From Chryseobacterium rhizosphaerae (GTDB lineage: Bacteria; Bacteroidota; Bacteroidia; Flavobacteriales; Weeksellaceae): a stretch of DNA of 64,000 bases. The notes beneath the pieces are model-generated. The model searched no databases. It was given only the letters and a program-made list of their open reading frames with translations, and had not been told where the DNA came from. Below, one piece after another: positions 43,874 to 52,852 of the stretch; position 1 is the stretch's first letter; the number at the start of each line of letters is the position of its first letter. Location: the NCBI RefSeq assembly GCF_003385455.1, contig NZ_QNUF01000001.1, positions 1 to 64,000 of the forward strand, in the 5' to 3' direction. The position numbers were made by a program, and so were the translations under genes.

Positions 43874-43930
43874 ATTTTCGATGTAATAGAATGGTAATAG
43901 CAATTGTCTTACCTATAAGAAACAAAACTC

Positions 43931-44440
43931 ATGACCCAAGAAACTTTCAAGAATACGGTGTTTATTCTCAAAGACGAGATGTATCGTTTTGCGAAAAGAT
44001 TCGTCATGAGCAGTGATGAAGCAGAAGATATTGTACAGGATCTGATGATGAAGTTCTGGCAGAAGAAGGAGGAGCTTGAGCAGTTTGGGAATTTTAAATC
44101 CTATGCGCTGAAATCTGTCCGGAATGAATGTCTGAACCGTCTGAAGCATCATAACGTGAAAATAGGATTTGCAGATATGCAGCTCCACAAATCAGAGCTC
44201 TACAGTATGGAGATTGATAATCTTAAAGAATATATTATAGGATTTATCAACCAGCTTCCTGAAAAACAGAAAATGGTCATCCATATGAAAGATGTAGAGG
44301 AGTATGAAGTTTCCGAAATTTCTGAAATGCTGGAAATGGAGGAAAATGCAGTAAGGGTAAACCTGATGCGGGCAAGACAAAAAGTAAAAGAACAAATTAC
44401 ACAACTGATGAGTTATGAAAAAAGATCAATTACAAGATAA
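43931..44440 (+). CDS. ECF-type RNA polymerase sigma factor
   Basis: This encodes a 169-residue sigma-70-family factor with only regions 2 and 4. Region 2 (about 10-75) shows DEMYRFAKRFVMSSDEAEDIVQDLMMKFWQ in part and NFKSYALKSVRNECLN. Region 4 (about 108-160) has LPEKQKMVIHMKDVEEYEVS and AVRVNLMRARQKVK, the promoter-reading helix-turn-helix. It should redirect polymerase to envelope-stress-type promoters. The gene overlaps the next one by 26 bases, which supplies the likely anti-sigma factor. The whole 43931-47672 set reads as one operon. Confidence 0.92.
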   Translation: MTQETFKNTVFILKDEMYRFAKRFVMSSDEAEDIVQDLMMKFWQKKEELEQFGNFKSYALKSVRNECLNRLKHHNVKIGFADMQLHKSELYSMEIDNLKEYIIGFINQLPEKQKMVIHMKDVEEYEVSEISEMLEMEENAVRVNLMRARQKVKEQITQLMSYEKRSITR

Positions 44441-45083
44441 ATACGACGAAATCTTCCGGGATATAAAGGAGGAGAAAATGGAATGGAGTTTTGAAGACTT
44501 TCTTCAGCAGAATGAAGAAAAAGATGCTGAAGAAAAAATAACTCCCATTATTCCTTTAGAAAAGAATAAACCTTCTTTCCCAAAATGGTTCTGGATGGCA
44601 GCAGCAGTTCTGTTACTTTTCAGTATTGGATTCGTTTTCAATACCTATCAGAATACAGGTGCTCAGGATGCTGAAAAATTAGTGAAAGATGAAGTATTAA
44701 GACAAAAGTCTGACTTTATAGAAGAAAATAATGACCATCAGAGCCAGGTAGCAGTTAATCATACCGATTCTATCTCAGGAGCAAAAAAAGACTCTATTTT
44801 TCAGGGGAATTCTGTTGCTGAAAAAGATGTATTGGATGAGATCCTGCCAAAAAGAGGAAGGCTTAAAAAAGAGAGAAAGCCGAGATATGTAAACAACGCT
44901 TCTTTCAACAATAAAACAAGAAAAGATTCTACAGGCTATGAAAATTCTTATGTTATTGTTAACGGTAAAAGAATTGATAACGTAGAAGAAGCCATCAATG
45001 TGACTAAGTATTCATTCCAGATATTTGCAAATAACGTTAGTGAAAAATTGGTACAGCCTAAAGTGGTAGATGACGATTATTAA
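44415..45083 (+). CDS. Putative anti-sigma factor, single-pass membrane protein
   Basis: This encodes a 222-residue protein with one membrane helix at about 57-75 (WFWMAAAVLLLFSIGFVF). The short cytoplasmic N-terminal part (1-50) is acidic, with EKMEWSFEDFLQQNEE, and could hold the sigma factor. The periplasmic C-terminal part is Lys/Asp/Asn-rich with no fold recognised. It overlaps the sigma gene by 26 bases, the usual coupling for sigma/anti-sigma pairs. It lacks a visible zinc HxxxCxxC motif, so the anti-sigma role rests on position and topology. Confidence 0.7.
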   Translation: MKKDQLQDKYDEIFRDIKEEKMEWSFEDFLQQNEEKDAEEKITPIIPLEKNKPSFPKWFWMAAAVLLLFSIGFVFNTYQNTGAQDAEKLVKDEVLRQKSDFIEENNDHQSQVAVNHTDSISGAKKDSIFQGNSVAEKDVLDEILPKRGRLKKERKPRYVNNASFNNKTRKDSTGYENSYVIVNGKRIDNVEEAINVTKYSFQIFANNVSEKLVQPKVVDDDY

Positions 45084-45141
45084 CTGAAAAAGATGTAGGT
45101 CTGATCAGTACTAATCATTAACTTAAAAATAAAATTGACTC

Positions 45142-46422
45142 ATGAAAAAACTATTCATAATATTCGCACTTGCTTTCTCCCATTTTTTTAATGTATATGG
45201 GCAAAAAGACAAATTCGATCAGCTTTTTGAAAAATATCAGGAAGTGGAAGGGGTTACTTCCATTAAAATTGCCAAGCCTATGTTTGGAATGCTTAGCAGC
45301 CTGAATATTGATGATTCACAGCTGGATCAGATAAAACCATTATTGTCAAAAATTAATGGATTGAAGATTCTGATCACAGAAAATCCGGAAAAAGGAAATA
45401 CAGCCGACGGCCAAAGAGTTCAGAACAACCTTTCTCAATTGAGCAGAGATGTAGCTTCTTATGTGAAGAATCTCAACTATAGCGAGATCATGACGGTAAA
45501 TAATGCCGGTGCAAAAGTAAAGTTCCTCTCTTCCGAAGCTAAAAATGGGATGCTGGATGATTTGCTGTTGAGCATTGACGGTGGCGGCGGAGAAAGTATT
45601 TTTGTGATGCTGGACGGGAAGCTTTCTATGGATGATGTCAGCAAGATTATTAATTCCAGTGAAACAAAAAAGAATCCTGTAACCAAGACAAGAAATACAC
45701 TGACTTCAGAAAATAATGTGTCTTATCTGAATGGAGAGGCAAGAAATGTGGGTGAGTTTTCGGGAATTCAGGTAAGTACAGGAGTAAATGTAGTTTTCAA
45801 ACAGGAAAAACCAACCAGCGTTAAGGTGATTGCTGATGCTGATAAACTGCAATATATTGTTACAAAAGTAGAAAATGGAGTATTGAAGATCCATATCGAT
45901 AATAAAGGAGTGAGAAACTTAAGGTTCAAAAACTTAAGCGTTAATGTGTCTTCTCCAAAAATGGATAATATTGATATCTCATCAGGATCCAACTTTACAG
46001 TCGTTAATGCAATCCAGGAAAAGGATATGAGAATTGATGCATCATCGGGAGCTCATTTGACAGGTGATTTTAAAATCATGGGGGCTGTGGATCTGTCTGT
46101 TTCATCGGGAGCGAGCGTAAGAGCGGGAGTAACTGCAGGGAATGTATCCATTAAAAGCTCGAGCGGATCCAGTACCAGCTTAAGTGGAAAAGCCGATTCC
46201 GGAGTCATTGATATCAGCAGTGGGGCTGTTTGTAAAGCAGAAGATTTAAAGTTTGACTATGTGGAAACTGAAGCGACATCAGGCGGAAACCTTAGTGTCA
46301 GCGTATCTGGAAAATTAAAAGTGAGAGCATCTTCAGGAGGACTGGTAAGATATAAAGGAAATCCAGAAATAGAATCCAATATCAGCAAAACTTCAGGAGG
46401 CTCATTAAAAGCTATAGACTAA
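45142..46422 (+). CDS. DUF4252 plus GIN-domain (DUF2807) secreted protein
   Basis: This encodes 426 residues: a Sec signal (1-20, ending NVYGQ), a DUF4252-like domain (about 22-175, with ANSSL-free KFDQLFEKYQEVEGVTSIKI), and a GIN/DUF2807 adhesin-head-like beta-solenoid (about 196-426). The latter starts with FSGIQVSTGVNVVFKQ and repeats ISSGSNFTV, ASSGAHLTG, VSSGASVRAG and SSGSSTSLSG, the typical S-S-G-A ladder. It is probably exported to the periplasm or surface. It is part of the sigma-factor operon with a second DUF4252 protein 12 bases downstream. Both could report on or respond to envelope state; that is inference. Confidence 0.82.
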   Translation: MKKLFIIFALAFSHFFNVYGQKDKFDQLFEKYQEVEGVTSIKIAKPMFGMLSSLNIDDSQLDQIKPLLSKINGLKILITENPEKGNTADGQRVQNNLSQLSRDVASYVKNLNYSEIMTVNNAGAKVKFLSSEAKNGMLDDLLLSIDGGGGESIFVMLDGKLSMDDVSKIINSSETKKNPVTKTRNTLTSENNVSYLNGEARNVGEFSGIQVSTGVNVVFKQEKPTSVKVIADADKLQYIVTKVENGVLKIHIDNKGVRNLRFKNLSVNVSSPKMDNIDISSGSNFTVVNAIQEKDMRIDASSGAHLTGDFKIMGAVDLSVSSGASVRAGVTAGNVSIKSSSGSSTSLSGKADSGVIDISSGAVCKAEDLKFDYVETEATSGGNLSVSVSGKLKVRASSGGLVRYKGNPEIESNISKTSGGSLKAID

Positions 46423-46434
46423 AAAACAACCATC

Positions 46435-46935
46435 ATGAAAATTCTTAAAAACATTTTTCTTGCCTTCCTCACGGTATTTACACTTCAGTCTTGTATCGTC
46501 TCAGGAAAGCCCAATATGGATTTCTTTTCAGATTCCGGGTATGATTTCAAGGGAGCAAAGTTTACAAGCATAAATGTGCCCCTGATGATGGCGAAGCCTT
46601 TTATCAAGAAAGCCTTAAGAGAAGATGGCGAAAGTGAAGAGGTCATTGATCTGATCAAAAAGGTTTCTAAAATCAAAGTCCTTACCGTGGAAAACGGAAG
46701 CAAGGAAATGCTGAATGATTATGCTAAATATTTAAATAATAACAACTACGAAGACTGGGCGACTGTAAAACATGATGGTGAAAATGTGAATGTACGCGTA
46801 AAACAGAATGGAGATGCTATTAAAAATATGCTGATTACTGTAAACTCAAGTAAAGAATTGGTATTTGTAGATGTAAAAGGAAGCTTTACGGCAGATGATA
46901 TATCGAAGATCATCAATTCTGTTTCAGATAAGTAA
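46435..46935 (+). CDS. DUF4252 lipoprotein
   Basis: This encodes a 166-residue lipoprotein (lipobox LQSC, Cys20) of the DUF4252 family. Its body matches the first domain of the upstream protein in layout: KFTSINVPLMMAKPFIKKAL, then KVSKIKVLTVENGSKE, KHDGENVNVRVKQNGD and FVDVKGSFTADDISKIINS. Function is unknown. Its place within the ECF sigma operon suggests an envelope role. It is 12 bases after the GIN protein and 11 bases before the next gene. Confidence 0.82.
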   Translation: MKILKNIFLAFLTVFTLQSCIVSGKPNMDFFSDSGYDFKGAKFTSINVPLMMAKPFIKKALREDGESEEVIDLIKKVSKIKVLTVENGSKEMLNDYAKYLNNNNYEDWATVKHDGENVNVRVKQNGDAIKNMLITVNSSKELVFVDVKGSFTADDISKIINSVSDK

Positions 46936-46946
46936 TTTAATTGCCT

Positions 46947-47672
46947 ATGAGCCAAAACAATTTTAATATCGATAAATTAGTAAAGGAGGTACGTATCCTT
47001 AAGGTTTATGCTGTTTCGCTTACTGTGGTTTGTATTCTGTTTTTTATTCTTGCATTCAAAATGCAGTCTTCCCATGAGAAGTTTAAGGAAATAGATGTGG
47101 AACGTATCAATATTGTAGAGAAAGACGGCACCTTAAAAATGGTCATCAGCAATAAAGAAAGACAGCATCCCGGAATGGCCAATCATAAAGAAATGAAACC
47201 GAGAGAAAGAGAAGCCGGTATGATCTTCTTTAATTCTTTAGGTGATGAATGTGGAGGGCTTGTATATGACGGTAATGAAAAAGGGTCGGGAATGGTGTAT
47301 TCTGTGGATCAGAGAAGTACAGATCAGGTGATGCAGCTGCAATACTCTGAAGGCACAGGAAGCGATAAAAAAAGAGTATATGGTTTAAAACTTTGGGACA
47401 GACCGGATGACTTTCCGTTGGAAGCGGTTATGAAATTCGATGATTCCCTGAAAAAATTAAATGATCCTGTCGCAAGTAAAAAAGCATATGCAAAGCTCCG
47501 TGAAGAAGGGAAATTTGGTAGCGAGCGCTTTTTTGCAGGAAAAACATCCAACGGAGATGTAGGTGTTTTTATCCGTGATACAAAAGGAAAGGTTCGGCTT
47601 AGGCTTTATGTCGATAAAAATAACCAGACTCATATTGAAAATCTGGATGAAAATGGCAATCCGGTTAAATAA
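46947..47672 (+). CDS. Membrane-anchored hypothetical protein
   Basis: This encodes 241 residues with one N-terminal membrane helix (about 22-40, YAVSLTVVCILFFILAFKM) and a periplasmic beta-rich domain. That domain contains INIVEKDGTLKMVISNKERQ, EAGMIFFNSLGDECGG and NGDVGVFIRDTKGKVRLRLY, a repeating strand-turn pattern that I have seen only in hypothetical proteins. I begin at the ATG at 46947; the longer frame starts with a TTG two codons earlier. It is the last gene of the sigma operon and is followed by a terminator. Confidence 0.72.
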   Translation: MSQNNFNIDKLVKEVRILKVYAVSLTVVCILFFILAFKMQSSHEKFKEIDVERINIVEKDGTLKMVISNKERQHPGMANHKEMKPREREAGMIFFNSLGDECGGLVYDGNEKGSGMVYSVDQRSTDQVMQLQYSEGTGSDKKRVYGLKLWDRPDDFPLEAVMKFDDSLKKLNDPVASKKAYAKLREEGKFGSERFFAGKTSNGDVGVFIRDTKGKVRLRLYVDKNNQTHIENLDENGNPVK

Positions 47673-47742
47673 CAGAAGTTATGGTACCGTAAAAATAATT
47701 TGTAACAAGTAGTTTCAAACATACTAGATTTATTTTGTGATC

Positions 47743-47772
47743 AAACCATTCTTATTAAAGGGTGGTTTTTTT
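47743..47772 (+). terminator. Terminator of the sigma-factor operon
   Basis: A 10-bp stem with two wobbles (47743-47752 with 47759-47768), a 6-base loop and a T-run. Confidence 0.8.
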
Positions 47773-47843
47773 GATTTAAGTTATAGATTATTAATTTTTA
47801 TGTAAACTATTAAAAATGATTTTCATATCTCACTAAAATAACC

Positions 47844-47851
47844 TAATTTTG
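47844..47851 (+). promoter_or_regulatory. -7 promoter box for guaB
   Basis: TAATTTTG matches TAnnTTTG and ends 14 bases before the ATG at 47866, implying a very short leader. No -33 TTTG is seen. Confidence 0.6.
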
Positions 47852-47865
47852 CAAAGAAAGTAAAG

Positions 47866-49326
47866 ATGTCTATTCATAACAAAATTGTAGAGACAGCCAT
47901 CACTTTCGATGACGTTCTTCTAGTCCCTTCTTATTCAGAAGTTTTACCTAACCAGGTATCATTAAAATCAAGACTTACCGACAAAATCACGCTGAATGTT
48001 CCGATAGTATCTGCTGCGATGGACACTGTTACTGAAGGTGATCTGGCGATTGCTTTGGCAAGAGTTGGAGGCTTAGGTTTTATTCACAAAAATATGACCA
48101 TTGCTGAGCAGGCTGCACAGGTGAATCGTGTGAAACGTTCCGAAAACGGAATGATTTCAGATCCGGTAACCCTGTCTAAAGATTATACTTTAGGACAGGC
48201 CAAAGAAATGATGTCGAAATACAAAATTTCCGGGCTTCCTGTAGTAGATGCTGATAATGTTCTGATAGGAATCATTACCAACAGAGATGTGAAATATCAG
48301 GAAAATCTTGATATGAAAGTGGAAGAGATCATGACTAAAGAAAATCTGATCACTTCCGATAAAGATACCAACCTTGAAAAAGCTAAAGAAATTCTTCTTA
48401 AAAGCAGAGTAGAGAAACTTCCGATTGTAGATAAAGATAATAAGCTTGTAGGATTAATTACCATCAAGGATATCGATAATCAATTAGAATACCCTAATGC
48501 TAATAAAGATCAGGGAGGGCGTCTTATTGTAGGTGCAGGAGTTGGCGTTGGAGAAGATACATTAGATAGAATCGAGGCTTTGGTAAAGGCTGGTGTTGAT
48601 ATCATAGCGATTGACTCTGCACACGGACACTCGAAAGGGGTACTGGACAAGATCTCAGAAATCAGAAAAGCATATCCGGATTTAGATATCGTAGGAGGAA
48701 ATATTGTGACGGCTGACGCTGCTAAAGACTTAATTGAAGCAGGAGCTAACGTTCTTAAAGTAGGAGTAGGTCCTGGATCTATCTGTACAACGAGAGTGGT
48801 TGCCGGAGTAGGTGTACCTCAGTTATCAGCTATTTATAATGTATATGAATACGCTAAATCTAAAAATGTTACTGTCATTGCAGATGGAGGGATTAAACTT
48901 TCCGGAGATATTGTAAAAGCAATTGCAAGTGGAGCAGGAGCAGTGATGCTAGGATCTCTTTTAGCAGGAACAGATGAAGCACCGGGTGAAGAGATTATCT
49001 TCCAGGGAAGAAAATTCAAATCTTACCAGGGAATGGGAAGTCTTTCTGCAATGAAGAGAGGAGGAAAAGAAAGATATTTCCAAAGTGAAGCTAAAAAATT
49101 CGTTCCGGAAGGAATTGAAGGAAGAGTACCTCACAAAGGGAAACTAGAAGATGTGATCTTCCAGTTAACCGGAGGTTTAAGAGCAGGTATGGGATATTGT
49201 GGAGCTAAAGATATTGAAGTTTTACAAAAAGATTCCAAATTAGTGATGATCACAGGAAGCGGATTAAAAGAATCCCACCCACATGATGTCATCATTACTC
49301 AGGAAGCTCCGAACTACTCTTTATAA
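47866..49326 (+). CDS. guaB: IMP dehydrogenase
   Basis: GuaB oxidises IMP to XMP with NAD, the committed step to guanine nucleotides. The 486 residues show [29 protein letters not shown], a pair of CBS domains (about 95-205) inserted in the barrel, and the catalytic Cys307 in [29 protein letters not shown] and the mobile flap region [14 protein letters not shown] followed by GRVPHKG are also present. It is a single-gene unit with its own -7 box and terminator. Confidence 0.98.
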   Translation: MSIHNKIVETAITFDDVLLVPSYSEVLPNQVSLKSRLTDKITLNVPIVSAAMDTVTEGDLAIALARVGGLGFIHKNMTIAEQAAQVNRVKRSENGMISDPVTLSKDYTLGQAKEMMSKYKISGLPVVDADNVLIGIITNRDVKYQENLDMKVEEIMTKENLITSDKDTNLEKAKEILLKSRVEKLPIVDKDNKLVGLITIKDIDNQLEYPNANKDQGGRLIVGAGVGVGEDTLDRIEALVKAGVDIIAIDSAHGHSKGVLDKISEIRKAYPDLDIVGGNIVTADAAKDLIEAGANVLKVGVGPGSICTTRVVAGVGVPQLSAIYNVYEYAKSKNVTVIADGGIKLSGDIVKAIASGAGAVMLGSLLAGTDEAPGEEIIFQGRKFKSYQGMGSLSAMKRGGKERYFQSEAKKFVPEGIEGRVPHKGKLEDVIFQLTGGLRAGMGYCGAKDIEVLQKDSKLVMITGSGLKESHPHDVIITQEAPNYSL

Positions 49327-49352
49327 AAAAGAAGTTAATATTGTTTAAATAG

Positions 49353-49390
49353 AAAGCCTTTAAAAGTGAAATACTTTTGAAGGCTTTTTT
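49353..49390. terminator. Terminator between guaB and KTSC gene
   Basis: A 15-bp stem with one wobble (49353-49367 with 49373-49387), a 5-base loop, then Ts. It may serve both converging genes. Confidence 0.9.
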
Positions 49391-49392
49391 AT

Positions 49393-49590
49393 TCAGTTTA
49401 TTCTGGAATAGGTAAATCTGGGTTTAATCACCTTATTTAAGAAAATACCTTTTGATCTGGCTTTTCCAAATTTTTCAACAATATCTGGCGGTACATTAAG
49501 ATAGTCATAAACAGCTCCTGACTGATATATAATGCGTAATATTTCAGTTTCAGGAAAGTAAATAAAGCTGTTGACAACACTTGATGGCAT
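49393..49590 (-). CDS. KTSC domain protein
   Basis: This encodes 65 residues that are nearly all a KTSC domain. It has the expected order: a strand pair (IYFPETEILRIIYQSGAVYDY), VPPDIVEKFGKARSKGIFLN, and IKPRF at the end. The family is found alone or fused to other domains; its role is unknown, with nucleic-acid binding often proposed. I start at the ATG at 49590; a TTG five codons upstream gives a longer form. It converges with guaB. The upstream AAA/M41 gene is on the same strand, about 90 bases away. Confidence 0.8.
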   Translation of the reverse strand: MPSSVVNSFIYFPETEILRIIYQSGAVYDYLNVPPDIVEKFGKARSKGIFLNKVIKPRFTYSRIN

Positions 49591-49677
49591 ACTATACCAG
49601 AGCAAAAAATGTTCCCGGATAAAACAGAAAAGCTTCCGGGGAGTCCGAAAGCTTTAGGTATAATGATGTAAGTCTTT

Positions 49678-51555
49678 TTAAAGATGGAGAAGGTTATGAT
49701 AATCTGCAATATGCAGGTAGCCTTCCTCTTTGATATTTACCTTTACATGATGTTTAATAGCAATATCATAAATTTCTTTTGGAAGCATGCTTCCTTTTTC
49801 ACTCAGTATTTTGCTTATATCTTTCAACAGGTCCAGGTGGAGAATAAGATCTTCTCTGGTTATTTTGGCAAGATCCTGTATCAGTTTTTCTACCCTCTCA
49901 TCAGTAATATGCTGCTGCATACGGTGAGGATAGTCTTCCAGATTATAGGTGGCCTGGAAATGTTCCTCAAAACCATATTTTCGGATATAATCTATAGCAA
50001 GAGTAGTGGCCTGCTCTCTGTCGTGGCTCCTTCCAATACTGGCATTCTTCTCACCAAAAACAATTTCTTCAGCAATACCTCCTGCAAGATAAATTTTAAT
50101 TCTATCCAGAATACTTTCCCTTGTATCATGTATCTGATGAGGGAAGGTAAAACCTGCAGCGTAGCTGCTTGCTACCTTGCTTTTCAGCTGTAACGGGGCA
50201 AATCCGGTATAAAGCATATAACAAACGGCATGACCGCATTCATGGACGCTGATATTAGCTACTGCATCCTGCTCGTTAGCCTGGCGTATGCTGTCTATTC
50301 TTCCCGTATAAGGAATTTCAACCATTCTGCTGCCTATTTTTCCGGTAATGATCTTCCGGTCCATCAGATAATCAATTTCTATGGTTTTGTCCTCATTCAT
50401 GATCGCTTCAAAAAGAAACTTGCTGAGGTTGGTATCCAAAATATCCACTACACTGCTGAATACGGGACGAACACCCTGTACAGGAAACACTCCGTTTCTA
50501 TAAATAAGCTCGTTGATATTTTTATTAATTTTCAGGGTAACACCAAATTTTGTTTTGGTCTTATGTCTCAGGTTATTGATCTCCCGCTGAATAAGCTTAT
50601 AAAAATCTTCTGTTTTTAGTGAAAAATAAATAAGATGGATATTACCAAATCGGGCAACCTGCTCAGGGCGGAATTTTCTGGCTAATGCATTCTTTATATC
50701 CACCATTGTAATTTTCTTGGTAAATGCATGGTAGATATTGGCATCTATATCAGCTTCACTGGTTTCGCGGGACATTTGAAAAGCTTCATCCAGGTTTCCA
50801 CTGATAATGATCAGCATTTTGCTGTAATCCACAGGTTCATAGATTTTCTTTTCCTTTTGTTTCTTACGGATCAGCTTGATCATATCTTCCTCTTTCATAT
50901 CAATGATGCTCATGACATCATCTTCCATGCTGAGGTATTTCTTAAGCTCTTTTGCATCCCAGAGATTGAGATAGGGGTTTTCTTCCAGATCTGTTTCACC
51001 GCCTTTTTTTCGTCTTTCATTTTCCTTTTTTCGCAAAAGATAGGAGAACAGATAATGTTCCAGATCTTCACGTTCCCTTTTACTAAGGCGCCCGTCGCTT
51101 AAAAGCTCCCAGAAATCTGTGTATTTAGTTTGGGATACTGGGGTTCCGTCTGGTTCAAGGGTGTTAAAGCGCTGGATCTCGTCAAAAAGAGCAATACTCG
51201 GTTTCTCATCACCGAGACCATTCGTTTGAAATATATCTGCAACGCTTTTGCTCCATGAGGTTTCATCACTATTGCTGAGCTCTATTTCCACAAAACGGTT
51301 TTGAAAATCCAGAAACCGGACCATCTTTCTTACCAGATCTGTTTTTCCTACCCCTGTCATCCCCCAAAGGCTGATCACCACAGGGCGGGTGAGAATCTCA
51401 GGCATCAGATACCATACCTGAATGTATTCCATCAGGTTATCAATAATTTTATCTATTCCAATGAATTCTTTTTTGAGAAAAGCTTTACAGTCATCCAGCT
51501 TTTTCTTTTTTTTCCGGATCTCTTCTTTATCAATAATCATATTTGAAAAATACAT
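49678..51555 (-). CDS. AAA+ ATPase fused to FtsH-type M41 peptidase
   Basis: This encodes 625 residues in an unusual order. An AAA+ module resembling ClpX/HSP100 (about 30-400) has Walker A GMTGVGKT (65-72), Walker B IALFDE (121-126) and NGVFPVQGVRPVF with the sensor-2-like Arg. A charged insert (about 150-250) interrupts it. The C-terminal domain (about 425-600) is an M41 peptidase: HECGH at 438-442 as zinc site, SYAAGFTFPH, LAGGIAEEIVFGE, and SHDREQAT giving the third ligand. True FtsH has an FtsH-type AAA and N-terminal membrane helices; both are missing. The start overlaps the stop of the DUF4407 gene by one base (TAATG). That coupled partner probably supplies the membrane anchor. Confidence 0.85.
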   Translation of the reverse strand: MYFSNMIIDKEEIRKKKKKLDDCKAFLKKEFIGIDKIIDNLMEYIQVWYLMPEILTRPVVISLWGMTGVGKTDLVRKMVRFLDFQNRFVEIELSNSDETSWSKSVADIFQTNGLGDEKPSIALFDEIQRFNTLEPDGTPVSQTKYTDFWELLSDGRLSKREREDLEHYLFSYLLRKKENERRKKGGETDLEENPYLNLWDAKELKKYLSMEDDVMSIIDMKEEDMIKLIRKKQKEKKIYEPVDYSKMLIIISGNLDEAFQMSRETSEADIDANIYHAFTKKITMVDIKNALARKFRPEQVARFGNIHLIYFSLKTEDFYKLIQREINNLRHKTKTKFGVTLKINKNINELIYRNGVFPVQGVRPVFSSVVDILDTNLSKFLFEAIMNEDKTIEIDYLMDRKIITGKIGSRMVEIPYTGRIDSIRQANEQDAVANISVHECGHAVCYMLYTGFAPLQLKSKVASSYAAGFTFPHQIHDTRESILDRIKIYLAGGIAEEIVFGEKNASIGRSHDREQATTLAIDYIRKYGFEEHFQATYNLEDYPHRMQQHITDERVEKLIQDLAKITREDLILHLDLLKDISKILSEKGSMLPKEIYDIAIKHHVKVNIKEEGYLHIADYHNLLHL

Positions 51556-52625
51556 TATTTTTTTAAATTATCCTTAAAATCATCAATCCGAAAATCGGTC
51601 AGCGCATTTCCTTTTTCAATTTTTTCCTTGGAATACAGTCTGAAGTCATTTTCTGTTTTTTCTAAAAGATAATCATAAGGTCCTACATGGGATATTAATT
51701 TCACCAAAACAGGAGAGATCTCAAGACAAATAAAAAGCCCCATTATGAAAGTTGCTGCCAGCCCAATGATGGCTGAATTTTTGCCAAGTTCATCCAAAGC
51801 CTGCAGTTTTGCTGCAAAACCGTTGAATTTGTCTTCAAAGGTTTCTGAAGATTTTCTTTCTGTTTCCAGGTTAGTATATACTTTGGATATTTCTTTATCC
51901 AGATATTCCAGTCTGGGAGCAGATTGTTTCTGAAAATTTTCAAGATCCAGCCTGCGCTGTTCTTTTAACTGCTGTTTACGTTTGGCATTAGGCCCGAAAC
52001 CTTCTTTTCCACTGGTCAGTCCGGACTGTTTTCCCAAAATTTCTTTTTCCAGTTCTACAGACGCTGAATCATAGGATTTTTGGTATTGGGCTATCTTTTC
52101 TGAAATCTGCTGCTTCTCAGTTTCAAAGGGTCCGCTTTGCTGAAGGATTCTTCCGCTCATTTCCCCCTGAAGCTGCTTTTTATTCCTTTGTATAATGGTA
52201 TTCAGCTGTTTGTTGACTTCTTTTTCGAAGATTTTAAGCTCTAAAGGCTTCGAAATGATAATTCCTAAAAAGGTGGCCAAAATCAGACGCGGAATAGACA
52301 TCAGGATCTGGTTCCACCATGTTCCGGTTTTCTTAATGGATGAAACAATATAACGGTCCAGGTTGAAGATCATTAATCCCCATAGAATTCCAAATCCTAC
52401 AGAAGCCCAGATATTATCAAATACCGTATACATGGCATACCCTGCAGATAAAGTAGCAAATACTGCAGTGAAAAGAACGATCCCTCCAATTCCTGAAAAT
52501 TTATTCCATTCACTTGGGGTTTTTCTCAAAATATGGATGTTTCCGCCGGAACATACCATCAGAAACTGCTGGAACCAATTTATTTTATGATTCCCTTGAT
52601 TTATAGTTTGTTGGTTTGTTTTCAT
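51555..52625 (-). CDS. DUF4407 membrane protein
   Basis: This encodes a 356-residue protein with DUF4407 features. There are three membrane helices in the first 130 residues (about 42-62, 71-90 and 106-128, including FNLDRYIVSSIKKTG), a long charged coiled coil (about 135-270) and a fourth helix at about 283-305. The arrangement puts the coiled coil on one side of the membrane with both ends anchored. I begin at the ATG at 52625 because the longer frame starts with a TTG that falls in the promoter box. It is translationally coupled to the AAA/M41 gene. It could feed substrates or signals to that protease; the function is unknown. Confidence 0.82.
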   Translation of the reverse strand: MKTNQQTINQGNHKINWFQQFLMVCSGGNIHILRKTPSEWNKFSGIGGIVLFTAVFATLSAGYAMYTVFDNIWASVGFGILWGLMIFNLDRYIVSSIKKTGTWWNQILMSIPRLILATFLGIIISKPLELKIFEKEVNKQLNTIIQRNKKQLQGEMSGRILQQSGPFETEKQQISEKIAQYQKSYDSASVELEKEILGKQSGLTSGKEGFGPNAKRKQQLKEQRRLDLENFQKQSAPRLEYLDKEISKVYTNLETERKSSETFEDKFNGFAAKLQALDELGKNSAIIGLAATFIMGLFICLEISPVLVKLISHVGPYDYLLEKTENDFRLYSKEKIEKGNALTDFRIDDFKDNLKK

Positions 52626-52640
52626 AACTGAAAATTTATA

Positions 52641-52648
52641 CAAATGTA
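52641..52648 (-). promoter_or_regulatory. -7 promoter box for the DUF4407/AAA-M41 unit
   Basis: On the minus strand it reads TACATTTG, a match to TAnnTTTG, ending 15 bases before the ATG at 52625. Confidence 0.6.
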
Positions 52649-52773
52649 ATACTAAAAATCATACCAATGTAAAAGATAGTATTATGTTTTACCAAGTAAC
52701 AACTGTTAAAATGCTATTTAGCTGTAAATAAGATTGTTAAATATGTACTGTGAATTTGATAAAAAAAGTGTGG

Positions 52774-52781
52774 TAATTTTG
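52774..52781 (+). promoter_or_regulatory. -7 promoter box for the M43 protease
   Basis: TAATTTTG fits TAnnTTTG. A TTTG at 52755-52758 lies 15 bases upstream. It would leave a leader of about 65 bases. Confidence 0.5.
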
Positions 52782-52852
52782 GCTTTTTATTTTTGATGTT
52801 TTATTAGTAAAAGGGTAATTTAGCGCCAAATTAATTTAAAAAAAGTATTTTA

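Noticed and set aside
49678..51555. Plain FtsH annotation
   Set aside because: The ATPase part looks Clp-like with a large insert and there are no N-terminal membrane helices, so calling it ftsH would mislead.
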